Source of the DNA: a bacterium
GTDB lineage: Bacteria > Bacteroidota > Bacteroidia > Bacteroidales > Bacteroidaceae
Assembly (NCBI GenBank): GCA_004562975.1
Contig: SFQP01000023.1
Location: 1 to 22,397 of the forward strand
DNA length: 22,397 nucleotides
Reading direction: 5' to 3'
In this document: one piece after another, positions 7,204-15,007 of the stretch
How the letters are laid out: each line of letters begins with the position of its first letter
Position numbering within the stretch: the first letter of the stretch is position 1
Translations under genes and position numbers: made by a program
Notes under the pieces: model-generated
Seen by the model: only the letters and a program-made list of their open reading frames with translations
The model's database searches: none
What the model was told of the DNA's origin: nothing

Positions 7204-7400
7204 TATATATACAAGTTTCGCGGGGTGTAAAAGTTATGAGGAATAAGGTCATGAGGTTATAAAGTTACTGTTAGAAGTTTTGCATATCAGAAAAGACGAT
7301 ATTCCGAGGGTAACTTTATAACCTCATAACCCAGAGAGCGAAGCGACCCTAACCTAATAACCGATAAGTTTCGCAACTTGCGAAACTAAAATTATATATA
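7204..7400. repeat. Nested inverted-repeat element, MITE-like in outline
   Basis: The outer ends match in inverted orientation: TATATATACAAGTTTCGC (7204-7221) against GCGAAACTAAAATTATATATA (7380-7400). Inside is a perfect 18-bp inverted repeat, ATGAGGTTATAAAGTTAC (7251-7268) and its complement at 7310-7327, around a 41-nt loop. A perfect 10-bp-arm palindrome AGTTTCGCAA-C-TTGCGAAACT sits at 7367-7387. It has no coding capacity and no obvious target-site duplication. It could be a non-autonomous mobile repeat or a large transcribed hairpin. Confidence 0.5.
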
Positions 7401-7401
7401 T

Positions 7402-7439
7402 AAAGAGCCGGCCATGCGGATTTGCACAGTCGGCTCTTT
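7402..7439 (-). terminator. Terminator after murF-alr
   Basis: A perfect 9-bp stem, AAAGAGCCG / CGGCTCTTT, with a 20-nt loop, starts 20 nt past the murF-alr stop on the minus strand and is followed by TATATATATAATTTT. It abuts the nested repeat element. Confidence 0.7.
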
Positions 7440-7459
7440 GAAAGAGGTTTGCGGGGTGA

Positions 7460-9928
7460 CTATTGGAAGTAAACCCGTTTCACGCGGTTGCTGACGGAGG
7501 TGAGCACTTCGTAGGGGATGGTGCCGAGTAGGTCGGAGAGCACCGTCACGGGCAGCTCGTAGCCGAATATTTCCACCGTGTCGCCTTCGGCGCAGTCTAT
7601 GTCCGTCACGTCTATCATGCAGACATCCATGCAGATGTTTCCCATGTAGGGAGCCTGCTTCCCGTTGACCAGACAGTAGCCCTTGCGGTTGCCGAGGTGA
7701 CGGTTGAGACCGTCGGCGTAGCCTATGGGCACGGCGGCTATGAGCGAGTCGCGCTCCACCACCGTGCGGCGCGAGTAGCCCACGCTGTCGCCCTTCGGCA
7801 CGCGGCGTATCTGGAGAATGGTGCTGTGCAGGGAAGTGACGTTGTGCAACCGCCGGTTGTCGATGGGGTCGATGCCGTAGAGGCCCAGGCCCAGGCGCAC
7901 CATGTCGAGGTGGCGTTCGGGGAAACGCTCAATGCCCGCGCTGTTGCAGATGTGGCGCAGAATTTTGTCGGGGAATGCGGCCTGCAACGTGCGCGATGCT
8001 TCGTCGAAAAGCCGGAACTGGCGGTCGGAGAATGCGTCGAAGTCCGGCGAATCAGAACCTACGAAATGCGAGAACACCGAGCGCGGCACTACCGCCGTCT
8101 GGTGGTGCAGGCGGTCGATGAGTACGGGCACGTCCGTGAGCGGGTCAAACCCCAGGCGGTGCATGCCGGTGTCCAGTTTCAGGTGGACGGGGTAGCCCTG
8201 TATGCCCTCCTTTTCGGCAGCGCGGATGAGGGCGTCGAGCAGTTTGAAGCTGTACACTTCCGGCTCCAGGTCGTATTCAAAGAGGGTGTGGAAGGCCGTC
8301 ATTTCGGGGTTCATTACCATGATGCCCGTGGTGATGCCGGCGCGGCGCAGCTCCGCCCCTTCGTCGGCCACGGCCACGGCGAGGTAGTCCACGCCCCGGT
8401 CTTGCAGCGTCTTGGCTATTTCCACCGAGCCGGCACCATAGGCCGAAGCCTTGACCATGCAGGTGATTTTCGTTCCCGGCGAAAGGAACGAACGGTAGAA
8501 GTTCAGGTTTTCCGTCAGGGCCTGCAGGTTGACCTGCAATGTGGTTTCGTGAACCCGCAGCGAGAGGGCGGCGGTTATTTGTTCAAAGCCGAATTGGCGT
8601 GCCCCCTTCACCAGTACCATCGCCTCTTGCAGGCGGTCGACGAGGCCGCTCTGGATGAGCTCTTCGGTGGTGGCGAAGAAGTCCTTTTGCATGGTAAAGG
8701 CCGAGTGGGCGGCGGAGATGTCTTTGCCCACGCCGATGAGCCGGTCCACGTGGCGGTGTTCCAGCATCTCGTTGACTTTGGCGTAAAGCTCGGCAGCGGG
8801 CACGCCGGTCTGGAGGATGTCGGAGAGGATGACGGTCTTGGGTTTGTCCTCCTGCTCCGGACGGCGGTTGAGGAAGTCCAGGGCGATGTCCAGCGAAGCT
8901 ACGTCGGAATTGTACGTGTCGTTGATGATGGTACACTGCCTTACGCCTTGCAGCACTTCGAGGCGCATGGCCACGGGTTCGAGGCGTTGCATGCGGCGGG
9001 CTATCTCTTCAGGCTGCAGGCCGAGGTAGAGGCACACGGCCAGACAGTGGATGCAGTTCCTCACCGATGCGTCGTCGGTGAAGGGGACGAGGAGCGAGGC
9101 CGTCTGCTTGGCGTAGGTGTAGGTCAGGGTGGTGCCGTTCTCCTCCTTCTGCCGCTGGCTGACGAAGAGGGGACAGTTGCTGTCGGTCTGCGACCAGGCC
9201 AGGGGCTTTCCCTTGAAATGGGCGAGGGCGGGGCTGTCGGCCACGAGCTGGTCGTCGGCACAGTACACCACCACGTCGGCATCCTGGAAGAGGCTGAGCT
9301 TTTCGTAGCACTTCTCCTCGGGCGTGGCGAAGTTCTCCTGATGGGCCGGCCCGAGGTTGGTCATCACGCCGATGGTGGGCTGTATGATGGCGCGCAGTGC
9401 TTGCATCTCGTCGGGCTGGGAGATGCCGGCTTCAAAAATGCCCACCTGGCTGTGCTCGTCGAGCTGCCAGACGCTCAGCGGCACGCCCACTTGCGAATTG
9501 TACGAACGGGGCGAACGTGTCACGTGGAGCGAGGGCGAAAGGAGCTGGTAGAGCCATTCCTTCACCACGGTCTTGCCGTTGGAGCCGGTGACTCCGATGA
9601 CGGGCACGGCAAATTCCTCGCGATGACGCTCGGCCAGCCTTTGCAGGGCCTTGAGCGGACTGACCACGAGCAGGAAGTTGGCTTCGGGATAGGCGGTCTG
9701 CCAGTCGGCAGGCACGGTGCCCACCACGAAGTTGCGAACGCCCCGGCGGTAGAGGTCGGGGATGTAGCGGTGGCCGTCGCCCACTTTGGTGCGCAGGGCG
9801 AAGAAGAGGGTTGTTTCGGCAAAGGCCAATGAACGGCTGTCGGTCAGCAGCCAGTCGATGCTGGCATTCCGGTTGCCATACCTGCGGGCACCGGTCAGGG
9901 CTGCAATGTTCTCGATAGAATAGTGCAT
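7460..9928 (-). CDS. murF-alr: Fused MurF / alanine racemase (UDP-MurNAc-tripeptide:D-Ala-D-Ala ligase + Alr)
   Basis: 822 aa, two enzymes of peptidoglycan precursor synthesis in one chain. Residues 1 to about 455 are MurF, which adds D-Ala-D-Ala to UDP-MurNAc-tripeptide: ATP loop GVTGSNGKT (112-120), the N-rich NSQVGVPLS segment (144-152), EAGIS (166-170), and DTYNSD (337-342) in place of the usual DAYNANP. Residues about 460-822 are a PLP-dependent alanine racemase: catalytic Lys493 in MVKASAYGAGS, KLDTGMHRLGF, SVGYSRR and YMGNICMDVCMIDVTD with the metal/carboxylate-site region. The fusion couples D-Ala supply to D-Ala-D-Ala use and is typical of Bacteroidota; I see no internal start that would make two proteins. 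It lies 11 bp after the GSCFA gene and has an AAGGAAA-like ribosome site. Confidence 0.96.
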   Translation of the reverse strand: MHYSIENIAALTGARRYGNRNASIDWLLTDSRSLAFAETTLFFALRTKVGDGHRYIPDLYRRGVRNFVVGTVPADWQTAYPEANFLLVVSPLKALQRLAERHREEFAVPVIGVTGSNGKTVVKEWLYQLLSPSLHVTRSPRSYNSQVGVPLSVWQLDEHSQVGIFEAGISQPDEMQALRAIIQPTIGVMTNLGPAHQENFATPEEKCYEKLSLFQDADVVVYCADDQLVADSPALAHFKGKPLAWSQTDSNCPLFVSQRQKEENGTTLTYTYAKQTASLLVPFTDDASVRNCIHCLAVCLYLGLQPEEIARRMQRLEPVAMRLEVLQGVRQCTIINDTYNSDVASLDIALDFLNRRPEQEDKPKTVILSDILQTGVPAAELYAKVNEMLEHRHVDRLIGVGKDISAAHSAFTMQKDFFATTEELIQSGLVDRLQEAMVLVKGARQFGFEQITAALSLRVHETTLQVNLQALTENLNFYRSFLSPGTKITCMVKASAYGAGSVEIAKTLQDRGVDYLAVAVADEGAELRRAGITTGIMVMNPEMTAFHTLFEYDLEPEVYSFKLLDALIRAAEKEGIQGYPVHLKLDTGMHRLGFDPLTDVPVLIDRLHHQTAVVPRSVFSHFVGSDSPDFDAFSDRQFRLFDEASRTLQAAFPDKILRHICNSAGIERFPERHLDMVRLGLGLYGIDPIDNRRLHNVTSLHSTILQIRRVPKGDSVGYSRRTVVERDSLIAAVPIGYADGLNRHLGNRKGYCLVNGKQAPYMGNICMDVCMIDVTDIDCAEGDTVEIFGYELPVTVLSDLLGTIPYEVLTSVSNRVKRVYFQ

Positions 9929-9939
9929 GGCAAATTTCC

Positions 9940-10929
9940 TTATTGGGAGTTTGTTGAATGATTTTCAGAATGAAGTCCCCATTTCTCCTCGAACGCTTGC
10001 CGCCGTTCCTTGCATCGGAGCAGGAACTGGCGGTAGGCTTCGCTTTCGGGATGGAGGGGACGGTGGCTTTCATCGCGCAGGAGCTGCGCCTGTTCATGGG
10101 CAAACTCCGAAAGCGCGGGGGTGAAATAGTGTGTGCGGAAGCGTTCCCATACGTAGTCAATGGCTTGCTCCGAGGGGTGGAGCATATCTGACGCAAAGAA
10201 ACGGTAGTCGCGCAACTCGTCGAGGATGATTTCGTAGGCGGGGAAGTATTCCACGAAAGGGTGGGTCTGCTGCAAAGCGTCGATGAGCAGTAACAACCGG
10301 GCCTTGGAGAGTGCGCTCTCGTGGAACCCGTGTTTGGCGTAACGGTAGGGGCTGAGGGTGAAGACCACGCGTAGCTGCGGACAAAGGGCGTGAAGCTGCT
10401 TCAGGGTGTGTTGCCAACGCTCCAGCATCGCTTGCCCGGAAACCACTCGCTCGCTGAAAAGCCGCGCCGGCATCTTGTGGCAGTTGGCCACGGGCAGTTC
10501 GCTGCCGTCGGGGCATTGCAGGAAAAAAACGTGGTTGGTGCTGAACGTGACAAACAGGACTTGGGAACGCAGCAGGTGGCTGTGGGCCTGGTGGTGGGCT
10601 GCTGCGATGACGGTGCGCAGCTGCTCGGGCGTGGCGGCCTCGAAGTGGGTGGAGTAAAGCCAGTGGCGGAACCGGCGGTCGCCAGCTTGGAACATCCCTT
10701 CTTCGGGCTGTGTGGGGCAGGGCTGCATCCATGCGTCGAGCGAAAGGCTCAGACTGACGGGGTTGTAGAGCACGCCGGAGGGATTGACGCATACGGCTTG
10801 CGGCGGCAGGCTTTGCCGCAGACGTTCGCCCATGTGGTCGGCAAAACAGGAGCCGACGCACATGACAACGGACCGGGGCGTGAGCCGGATGGCGGTGGGG
10901 GGAAGTTCGACGGGGGTGAGCAGTTGCAT
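9940..10929 (-). CDS. GSCFA-domain protein (SGNH-hydrolase-like)
   Basis: 329 aa. The name-giving motif GSCFA is at residues 26-30 (VVMCVGSCFADHMGERL), and NPSGVLYNP follows, matching the GSCFA family (PF08885). Further conserved-looking blocks are VLFVTFSTNHVF, CHKMPA, VVFTLSPYRYAKHGFHES and YFPAYEIILDELRDYRFFASDMLHPS; the last holds Asp and His as in SGNH/GDSL esterases. Biochemical function is not established. No signal peptide or membrane segment is seen. Across Bacteroidales this gene commonly precedes murF-alr, as here (11 bp apart), so a role near cell-wall precursor or envelope acylation chemistry is plausible but inferred. The GSCFA protein and MurF-Alr are probably co-transcribed. 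Confidence 0.9.
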   Translation of the reverse strand: MQLLTPVELPPTAIRLTPRSVVMCVGSCFADHMGERLRQSLPPQAVCVNPSGVLYNPVSLSLSLDAWMQPCPTQPEEGMFQAGDRRFRHWLYSTHFEAATPEQLRTVIAAAHHQAHSHLLRSQVLFVTFSTNHVFFLQCPDGSELPVANCHKMPARLFSERVVSGQAMLERWQHTLKQLHALCPQLRVVFTLSPYRYAKHGFHESALSKARLLLLIDALQQTHPFVEYFPAYEIILDELRDYRFFASDMLHPSEQAIDYVWERFRTHYFTPALSEFAHEQAQLLRDESHRPLHPESEAYRQFLLRCKERRQAFEEKWGLHSENHSTNSQ

Positions 10930-10986
10930 GGACCGGAGGTGTTGGTTCGGAAGCCGGGAACCGAGTGGTTCAAAGGAGGAAAATGT

Positions 10987-11047
10987 AAAAAAGACAAAGA
11001 AAAAGTAGCCTTGGAAGAGCGGGTTTTAATCGCTTTCCCAAGGCTAC
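10987..11047 (-). terminator. Terminator after the C1 peptidase gene
   Basis: On the minus strand GTAGCCTTGG / CCAAGGCTAC (11047-11038 and 11014-11005) plus inner pairing encloses ATTAAAACC and is followed by TTTTTCTTTGTCTTTTTT. Another inverted repeat, GGTGTCA / TGACACC (11061-11067, 11100-11106), lies between it and the stop codon. It separates the peptidase from the GSCFA gene. Confidence 0.88.
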
Positions 11048-11139
11048 GTCCATGTTTTGCGGTGTCAGGCGAAACAAGGCTGCGGCCTTTTTCCCTTTGT
11101 GACACCTTTCAGATTGGTTTCGTAGAACGGTTCGGTAGG

Positions 11140-12268
11140 TTAAAGCCCCAGCTTCTTGGCAATGTCGGCAGGGATGGCACTCTTGTGGATGAGGATGTTC
11201 ATGGTCTTGTATGCCACGTAAGCCTTCGAGGCATAGAACATACCATGATACTTGCCGTAGTCGCCCCAAGAGTTCTTCACCATGAAGTATTCCGTTCCCT
11301 TGTTGTCTTTGGCCAGACCGTAAACCACCATGCCGTGGTCGTCGGTGGTTTCCGTCGATGGTTCCGCCCCAGCGTGCGGCGTCACTGCCGGTCAGGTCGC
11401 GCACTTTCAGGTTCTTGGGCACGTAAGCGTAGTCCTTGCCGTTGCGACGGCCGAAATATTCTTCCGTTACGTCGGCACCCCAGGCGAAAGAGTAGCCGTT
11501 CTTCACGGCACTGTCCATCACGCGCATGAACTCGTCGAGCGGCAAGTTGTAGCTCTCGGCCCAACGCCAGTTGTCCTGAATTTCCAGGATGAACTTGGAG
11601 TAGAAAGGATGGTGCGTGTAGGAGGTGAGCGAAACGTAGTCGTCCGGGTTGAGGCCCAGGTAGTCTTTGGCATAAGCCTGCGGCGTATAGGTCTTGCCGT
11701 TGGCGGCCTTCACCTCCTTGGGCAGTTCGCCGAAGTAATTCTTGTAGATGTTGGACAAATCGTTCTTCCACGTGAGCGAAATCTTGTGCTGCTTGCCTTT
11801 GGCCAATGCCGAAACGTAGGCAGAAGTCACGGCATCGAGCTGGTTGAAGTTGAAGAGCGAATCGCCGTAGAGCGTACCGGGAGCCGGCATCGCATTCTCC
11901 GGAACGATACCGTAGTGCTTCAGGCAATAAACGGCATCGTAGAACGAACCACCCTGTGAGAAGCTCACATCGCCGTGCGTACGCACAGCCTTGTCGGCGC
12001 GGTCCATGTAAGTGTTGTACACGAGGAATGACTCGCAAAGGTCGTGTGTGCCTTTGCCCATACGGAGCAGTTCAGCCTCGAAGAAGCCCAGCGAAGAATA
12101 GGCCCAGCAAGTGCCGCTCTGGTTCTGGTCCTTGATGGAGGTGATGGGGTTCTCTTTCACCACGGTGAAGATTACCGTGTCCTTGGGGGCAGTTGTTTTT
12201 TTCTTTGCTGCCATTGTTCCTGGCACCAGCGTGCAGGCTGCGAGTGCCATGAGGAGCATTTTCTTCAT
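11140..12268 (-). pseudogene. Secreted C1-family (papain-like) peptidase, frameshifted
   Basis: The sequence encodes a Bacteroidales-type C1 (bleomycin-hydrolase-like) peptidase in two frames. From 12268 the first frame gives a signal peptide (MKKMLLMALAACTLVPGTMA), then NQSGTCWAYSSLGF with nucleophile Cys54 and oxyanion Gln48, GGSFYDAVYCLKHYGIVPENAMPAPG, and about 300 residues up to LTGSDAARWGG. The other frame, usable from about 11385 to the stop at 11140, gives TTDDHGMVVYGLAKD with the catalytic His, VKNSWGDYGKYHGMFY with the Asn, and the usual end AIPADIAKKLGL. From memory, relatives have about 25 residues between these halves that are absent here, so a short deletion not divisible by 3 is more likely than one slipped base. 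All three catalytic residues survive, so this may be an assembly fault in a working gene. It lies 39 bp after aminopeptidase P, probably the same transcript. Confidence 0.8.
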
Positions 12269-12307
12269 GTCTTTGTGATTAGGTTTGTTATGGGTTATTA
12301 GTAGGTT

Positions 12308-13729
12308 TTAGTAGATGACCGGATTGTCTTCGGCGTGCTCCCGGAGGAACTGTTCCACCTCTTCCACATGGTAGGGGATGCGTTCTTTTCCGAGGAAGCG
12401 GCAACCGTCGGGCGTGATGAGTACGTCGTCCTCGATGCGCACGCCTCCGAAATCGCGGTACTCGTCGATTTTGTCGAAGTTGAGGAATTGGGCGTTCGTA
12501 CCCTCTTTCCGCCACAGGTCGATGAGGTCCGGGATGAAATAGATGCCCGGTTCGTCCGTCACCACGTGGCCCGTTTCTAGCCGGCGGCCAAATCGGAGCG
12601 AGGCCGTGCCGAATTGTGAGGAAGGCCGTGTTTCGTCGTCATAGCCCACGTAGATTTGGCCGAGCCCCTCCATGTCGTGAACGTCCATACCCATCATGTG
12701 GCCGAGGCCGTGGGGCAAGAAGAGGGCGTGCGCCCCGGCATGTACGGCCTCCTCGGTATCGCCGCGCATCAGGCCCAGCTCTTTCAGGCGATCGGTCATG
12801 AGTGCGCACACCGCCATGTGGACATCCCACCAGCGAACTCCCGGACGGGCGTGGGTGAGAGCCAGATCGTGGCATTCCACTACTATATTATATATGTCCT
12901 TCTGGCGGTTCGTGAAATGACCGTCTATGGGGGTGGTGCGCGTGTGGTCGGAACAATAATGTTCGTTCGTTTCCGCGCCGGCATCAACGAGCAGCAGGCG
13001 GCCTGCCTCCAAGGGTCGGGGCGAGGGATAGCCGTGAAGGATTTCGCCGTGCATCGACACGATGCTGGGGAACGATACCTGTGCGCCGTAGCTGGCGGCT
13101 ATGCCGTCGAGCACGCCACCTATATATTGTTCCGTAACGCCCGGACGCGCCAGCCGCATGGCTGTGGTGTGCATACGGTAGCCTATGGCCGATGCCCGTT
13201 CCAGTTCGGCGATTTCCTCCTCCGTCTTGATGGAGCGGAGCTTCACCACGGCCTTGATGAGTGCGAGTGAGGCCGCTTCGCGCTGCTTGGAAGGGTGGAT
13301 GCCGAGCAAGTCCATGATTTGTATCTGGATGTCGTGGCGGTAAGGCGGCAGGAAATGCACTTGTCGGCCGGCTTTCACCGCCTGGCTGACGATGTCCGCC
13401 AGGGCCGCCAAGGGGCGCGCCTCGGAAACGCCGCATTCTGCTGCCATGTCGCGCACGGAGTGTACCGAGCCGTACCACACGATATCGTCGATGTCGATTT
13501 CGTTGCCGATGAGTAGTTCTTTTCCGGTGTCAGCGTCGATTACGCCCACCAGGCCGTCGCGTTTGTGTCCGAAGAAATAGAGAAACGAACTGTCCTGCCT
13601 GAACTTGTACGTATTGGCCGGATAATTGTTGGGGCAATCATTGTTGCCGAACAGCAAAATCAGTCCTTTGCCCACGAGCTCGCGCAGCTTGCGACGGCGT
13701 TCCACGTATGTTTGCTGTGAGAATAACAT
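12308..13729 (-). CDS. pepP: Xaa-Pro aminopeptidase (aminopeptidase P, M24B)
   Basis: 473 aa; a cytoplasmic metallopeptidase that releases an N-terminal residue preceding proline. The N-terminal domain (residues about 5-155; LLFGNNDCPNNYPANTYKFR, SSFLYFFGHKRDG) is the creatinase-like aminopeptidase P domain. The C-terminal pita-bread domain has the dinuclear metal ligands Asp249 (LLVDAGAE), Asp261 (CSDHTRT), His344 (HGLGHMMGMDVHD), Glu393 (TDEPGIY) and Glu433 (VRIEDDVLIT). I chose the ATG at 13729 (MLFSQQTYVERRRKL): the frame is open to 13813, but that region overlaps the predicted promoter at 13811-13818. The frameshifted C1 peptidase follows 39 bp downstream, pairing two peptidases. Confidence 0.95.
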   Translation of the reverse strand: MLFSQQTYVERRRKLRELVGKGLILLFGNNDCPNNYPANTYKFRQDSSFLYFFGHKRDGLVGVIDADTGKELLIGNEIDIDDIVWYGSVHSVRDMAAECGVSEARPLAALADIVSQAVKAGRQVHFLPPYRHDIQIQIMDLLGIHPSKQREAASLALIKAVVKLRSIKTEEEIAELERASAIGYRMHTTAMRLARPGVTEQYIGGVLDGIAASYGAQVSFPSIVSMHGEILHGYPSPRPLEAGRLLLVDAGAETNEHYCSDHTRTTPIDGHFTNRQKDIYNIVVECHDLALTHARPGVRWWDVHMAVCALMTDRLKELGLMRGDTEEAVHAGAHALFLPHGLGHMMGMDVHDMEGLGQIYVGYDDETRPSSQFGTASLRFGRRLETGHVVTDEPGIYFIPDLIDLWRKEGTNAQFLNFDKIDEYRDFGGVRIEDDVLITPDGCRFLGKERIPYHVEEVEQFLREHAEDNPVIY

Positions 13730-13810
13730 AATAGGGGATTTTTGGAGGAGTAACAGGCGGCAAAGGCCGGTAAAAGCCCAAATCCGCTCACTCCGGGTCA
13801 ACTTTTGCAG

Positions 13811-13818
13811 CAAAAGTA
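13811..13818 (-). promoter_or_regulatory. -7 box of the aminopeptidase P promoter
   Basis: The minus strand reads TACTTTTG, with GTTTAC about 15-19 bp upstream as a weak -33. It sits 82 bp before the preferred ATG and rules out the longer reading frame. The divergent TAATTTTG at 13841-13848 is only 22 bp away. Confidence 0.6.
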
Positions 13819-13840
13819 CATATTAAATTCGGTAAACTTC

Positions 13841-13848
13841 TAATTTTG
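13841..13848 (+). promoter_or_regulatory. Possible -7 box for the patatin-mfd transcript
   Basis: The plus strand reads TAATTTTG (TAnnTTTG). It would give a leader of about 200 nt before the patatin gene and would overlap the divergent pepP promoter. No -33 match is seen, so this is weak. The 200 nt between it and the start codon show no other clear signal. Confidence 0.3.
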
Positions 13849-14057
13849 CCCTGTATTTTAGTTCCGGCAAGGAGTTTTGTGGAATTAAGCCCATAGGTTT
13901 CAGTGATTTTCCAGAGGAGTGAGAGAAAGGCTGCCGGCATTTTTGGCAGGGCTTTCCCGACCGTTTTCCCGGCGGCGATACCTGCCGTTTGCAGCCTTGG
14001 ATTTTCAGTTGCCGGACTACTGAATTTGTTATCAACAAACTGAACTGCTTTTCCTAT

Positions 14058-14948
14058 ATGGCGATCAATGTTTTGCAGAGCGGCCTTGTTTCAGCCTTCC
14101 GTCGGCATGAGGCTGGTTTGGTGCTGGAAGGTGGAGGTATGCGCGGCGTGTTCACTTCGGGTGTGCTCGACTTTTTCTTGGACAACAACATCACTTTCCC
14201 CTATTGTGCCAGTGTTTCCGCCGGGGCGTGCAACGGGCTTTCCTACATGAGCCGGCAGCGTGGCCGGGCCAAGAAGTCGAACATCGACCTGCTTGAGAAA
14301 TACCGCTATATCGGCATGAAATACCTCTGGACGCAGCACAGCATCTTGGACCGCGAATTTCTTTACGACAAGTTGCCCCATGAACTGTTGCCCTTCGACT
14401 ATGCCGCTTGTTTCGCCAACCCCATGATTTTCGAGATGGCCGTGACCAACTGCCTCACGGGCAAGGCCGAATACCTTTCCGAGCGCAGCAGCGAAAGCCG
14501 CCTCATACAGATAGCCAAAGCCTCCTCCTCCCTGCCTTACGTCTGCCCCGTCGTGTGGGTGGACCACAAGCCGATGCTCGACGGCGGCATTGTTGACTCC
14601 ATCCCCCTGGAGCGCTCCATCGACATGGGGCATCCTTTCAACGTGGTGGTGCTCACCCGCAACCGGGGCTACCGCGACACGGGACGCGACATCAAGAACC
14701 CGCCTTACATCTACCGCCGTTTTCCCCGCCTCCGTCTGGTGCTCAGCAAGCGCCATGCCTGCTACAACCGCCAGCTTGAACTGGTGGAACGCCTCGAGGA
14801 CGAAGGCCGCATACTCGCCATCCGCCCCAAGCGGCCCTTGGAAGTGGGGCGGTTGGAGAGCAATGTCGGCAAACTCACCGCACTTTATGAAGAAGGCTAC
14901 GCCTGTGCTGCCGAGGCCATGGCACGTTTGGAGCACTCCAAGCCCTGA
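14058..14948 (+). CDS. Patatin-like phospholipase / acylhydrolase
   Basis: 296 aa from the ATG at 14058 (MAINVLQSGLVSAFRRHEAG); an upstream in-frame ATG at 13989 adds 23 residues that do not look like the family. The patatin fold is clear: oxyanion loop EGGGMRGVF (residues 24-32), nucleophile elbow SVSAG with Ser54, and Asp175 in MLDGGIVDSIPL, the Ser-Asp dyad. The family hydrolyses acyl esters of phospholipids or related lipids. No signal peptide is seen, so the protein is probably cytoplasmic or peripheral, like the RssA/YjjU group. Its stop overlaps an ATG in the mfd frame (TGATG at 14946-14950), so translation may be coupled. Confidence 0.92.
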   Translation: MAINVLQSGLVSAFRRHEAGLVLEGGGMRGVFTSGVLDFFLDNNITFPYCASVSAGACNGLSYMSRQRGRAKKSNIDLLEKYRYIGMKYLWTQHSILDREFLYDKLPHELLPFDYAACFANPMIFEMAVTNCLTGKAEYLSERSSESRLIQIAKASSSLPYVCPVVWVDHKPMLDGGIVDSIPLERSIDMGHPFNVVVLTRNRGYRDTGRDIKNPPYIYRRFPRLRLVLSKRHACYNRQLELVERLEDEGRILAIRPKRPLEVGRLESNVGKLTALYEEGYACAAEAMARLEHSKP

Positions 14949-15007
14949 TGCCGGCTCCCGTCCCTCTCACCACCGCATCCCCTTTTCCCCTTATCATTCC
15001 CCATTCC

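Larger units (their letters stand above)
6773..7459. other. 687-bp repeat-rich intergenic region
   Basis: No credible gene: open frames on both strands are low-complexity translations of the repeats (SPGLxxxSPGL-type strings on both strands). In order it holds the coaX promoter, about 190 bp with nothing recognised, an array of four AGTCC/GGACT palindromes (6995-7074), about 130 bp without clear signals, a nested inverted-repeat element (7204-7400), and the murF-alr terminator. Confidence 0.65.

Noticed and set aside
6842..7262. Open frames on both strands with repeated SPGL-type strings
   Set aside because: They are translations of the AGTCC palindrome array, which reads open in several frames; there is no domain or convincing start.
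7697..9832. 711-residue plus-strand frame opposite murF-alr
   Set aside because: Antisense shadow of a high-GC gene with unmistakable MurF and Alr motifs; Val/Gly/His-rich with no domain.
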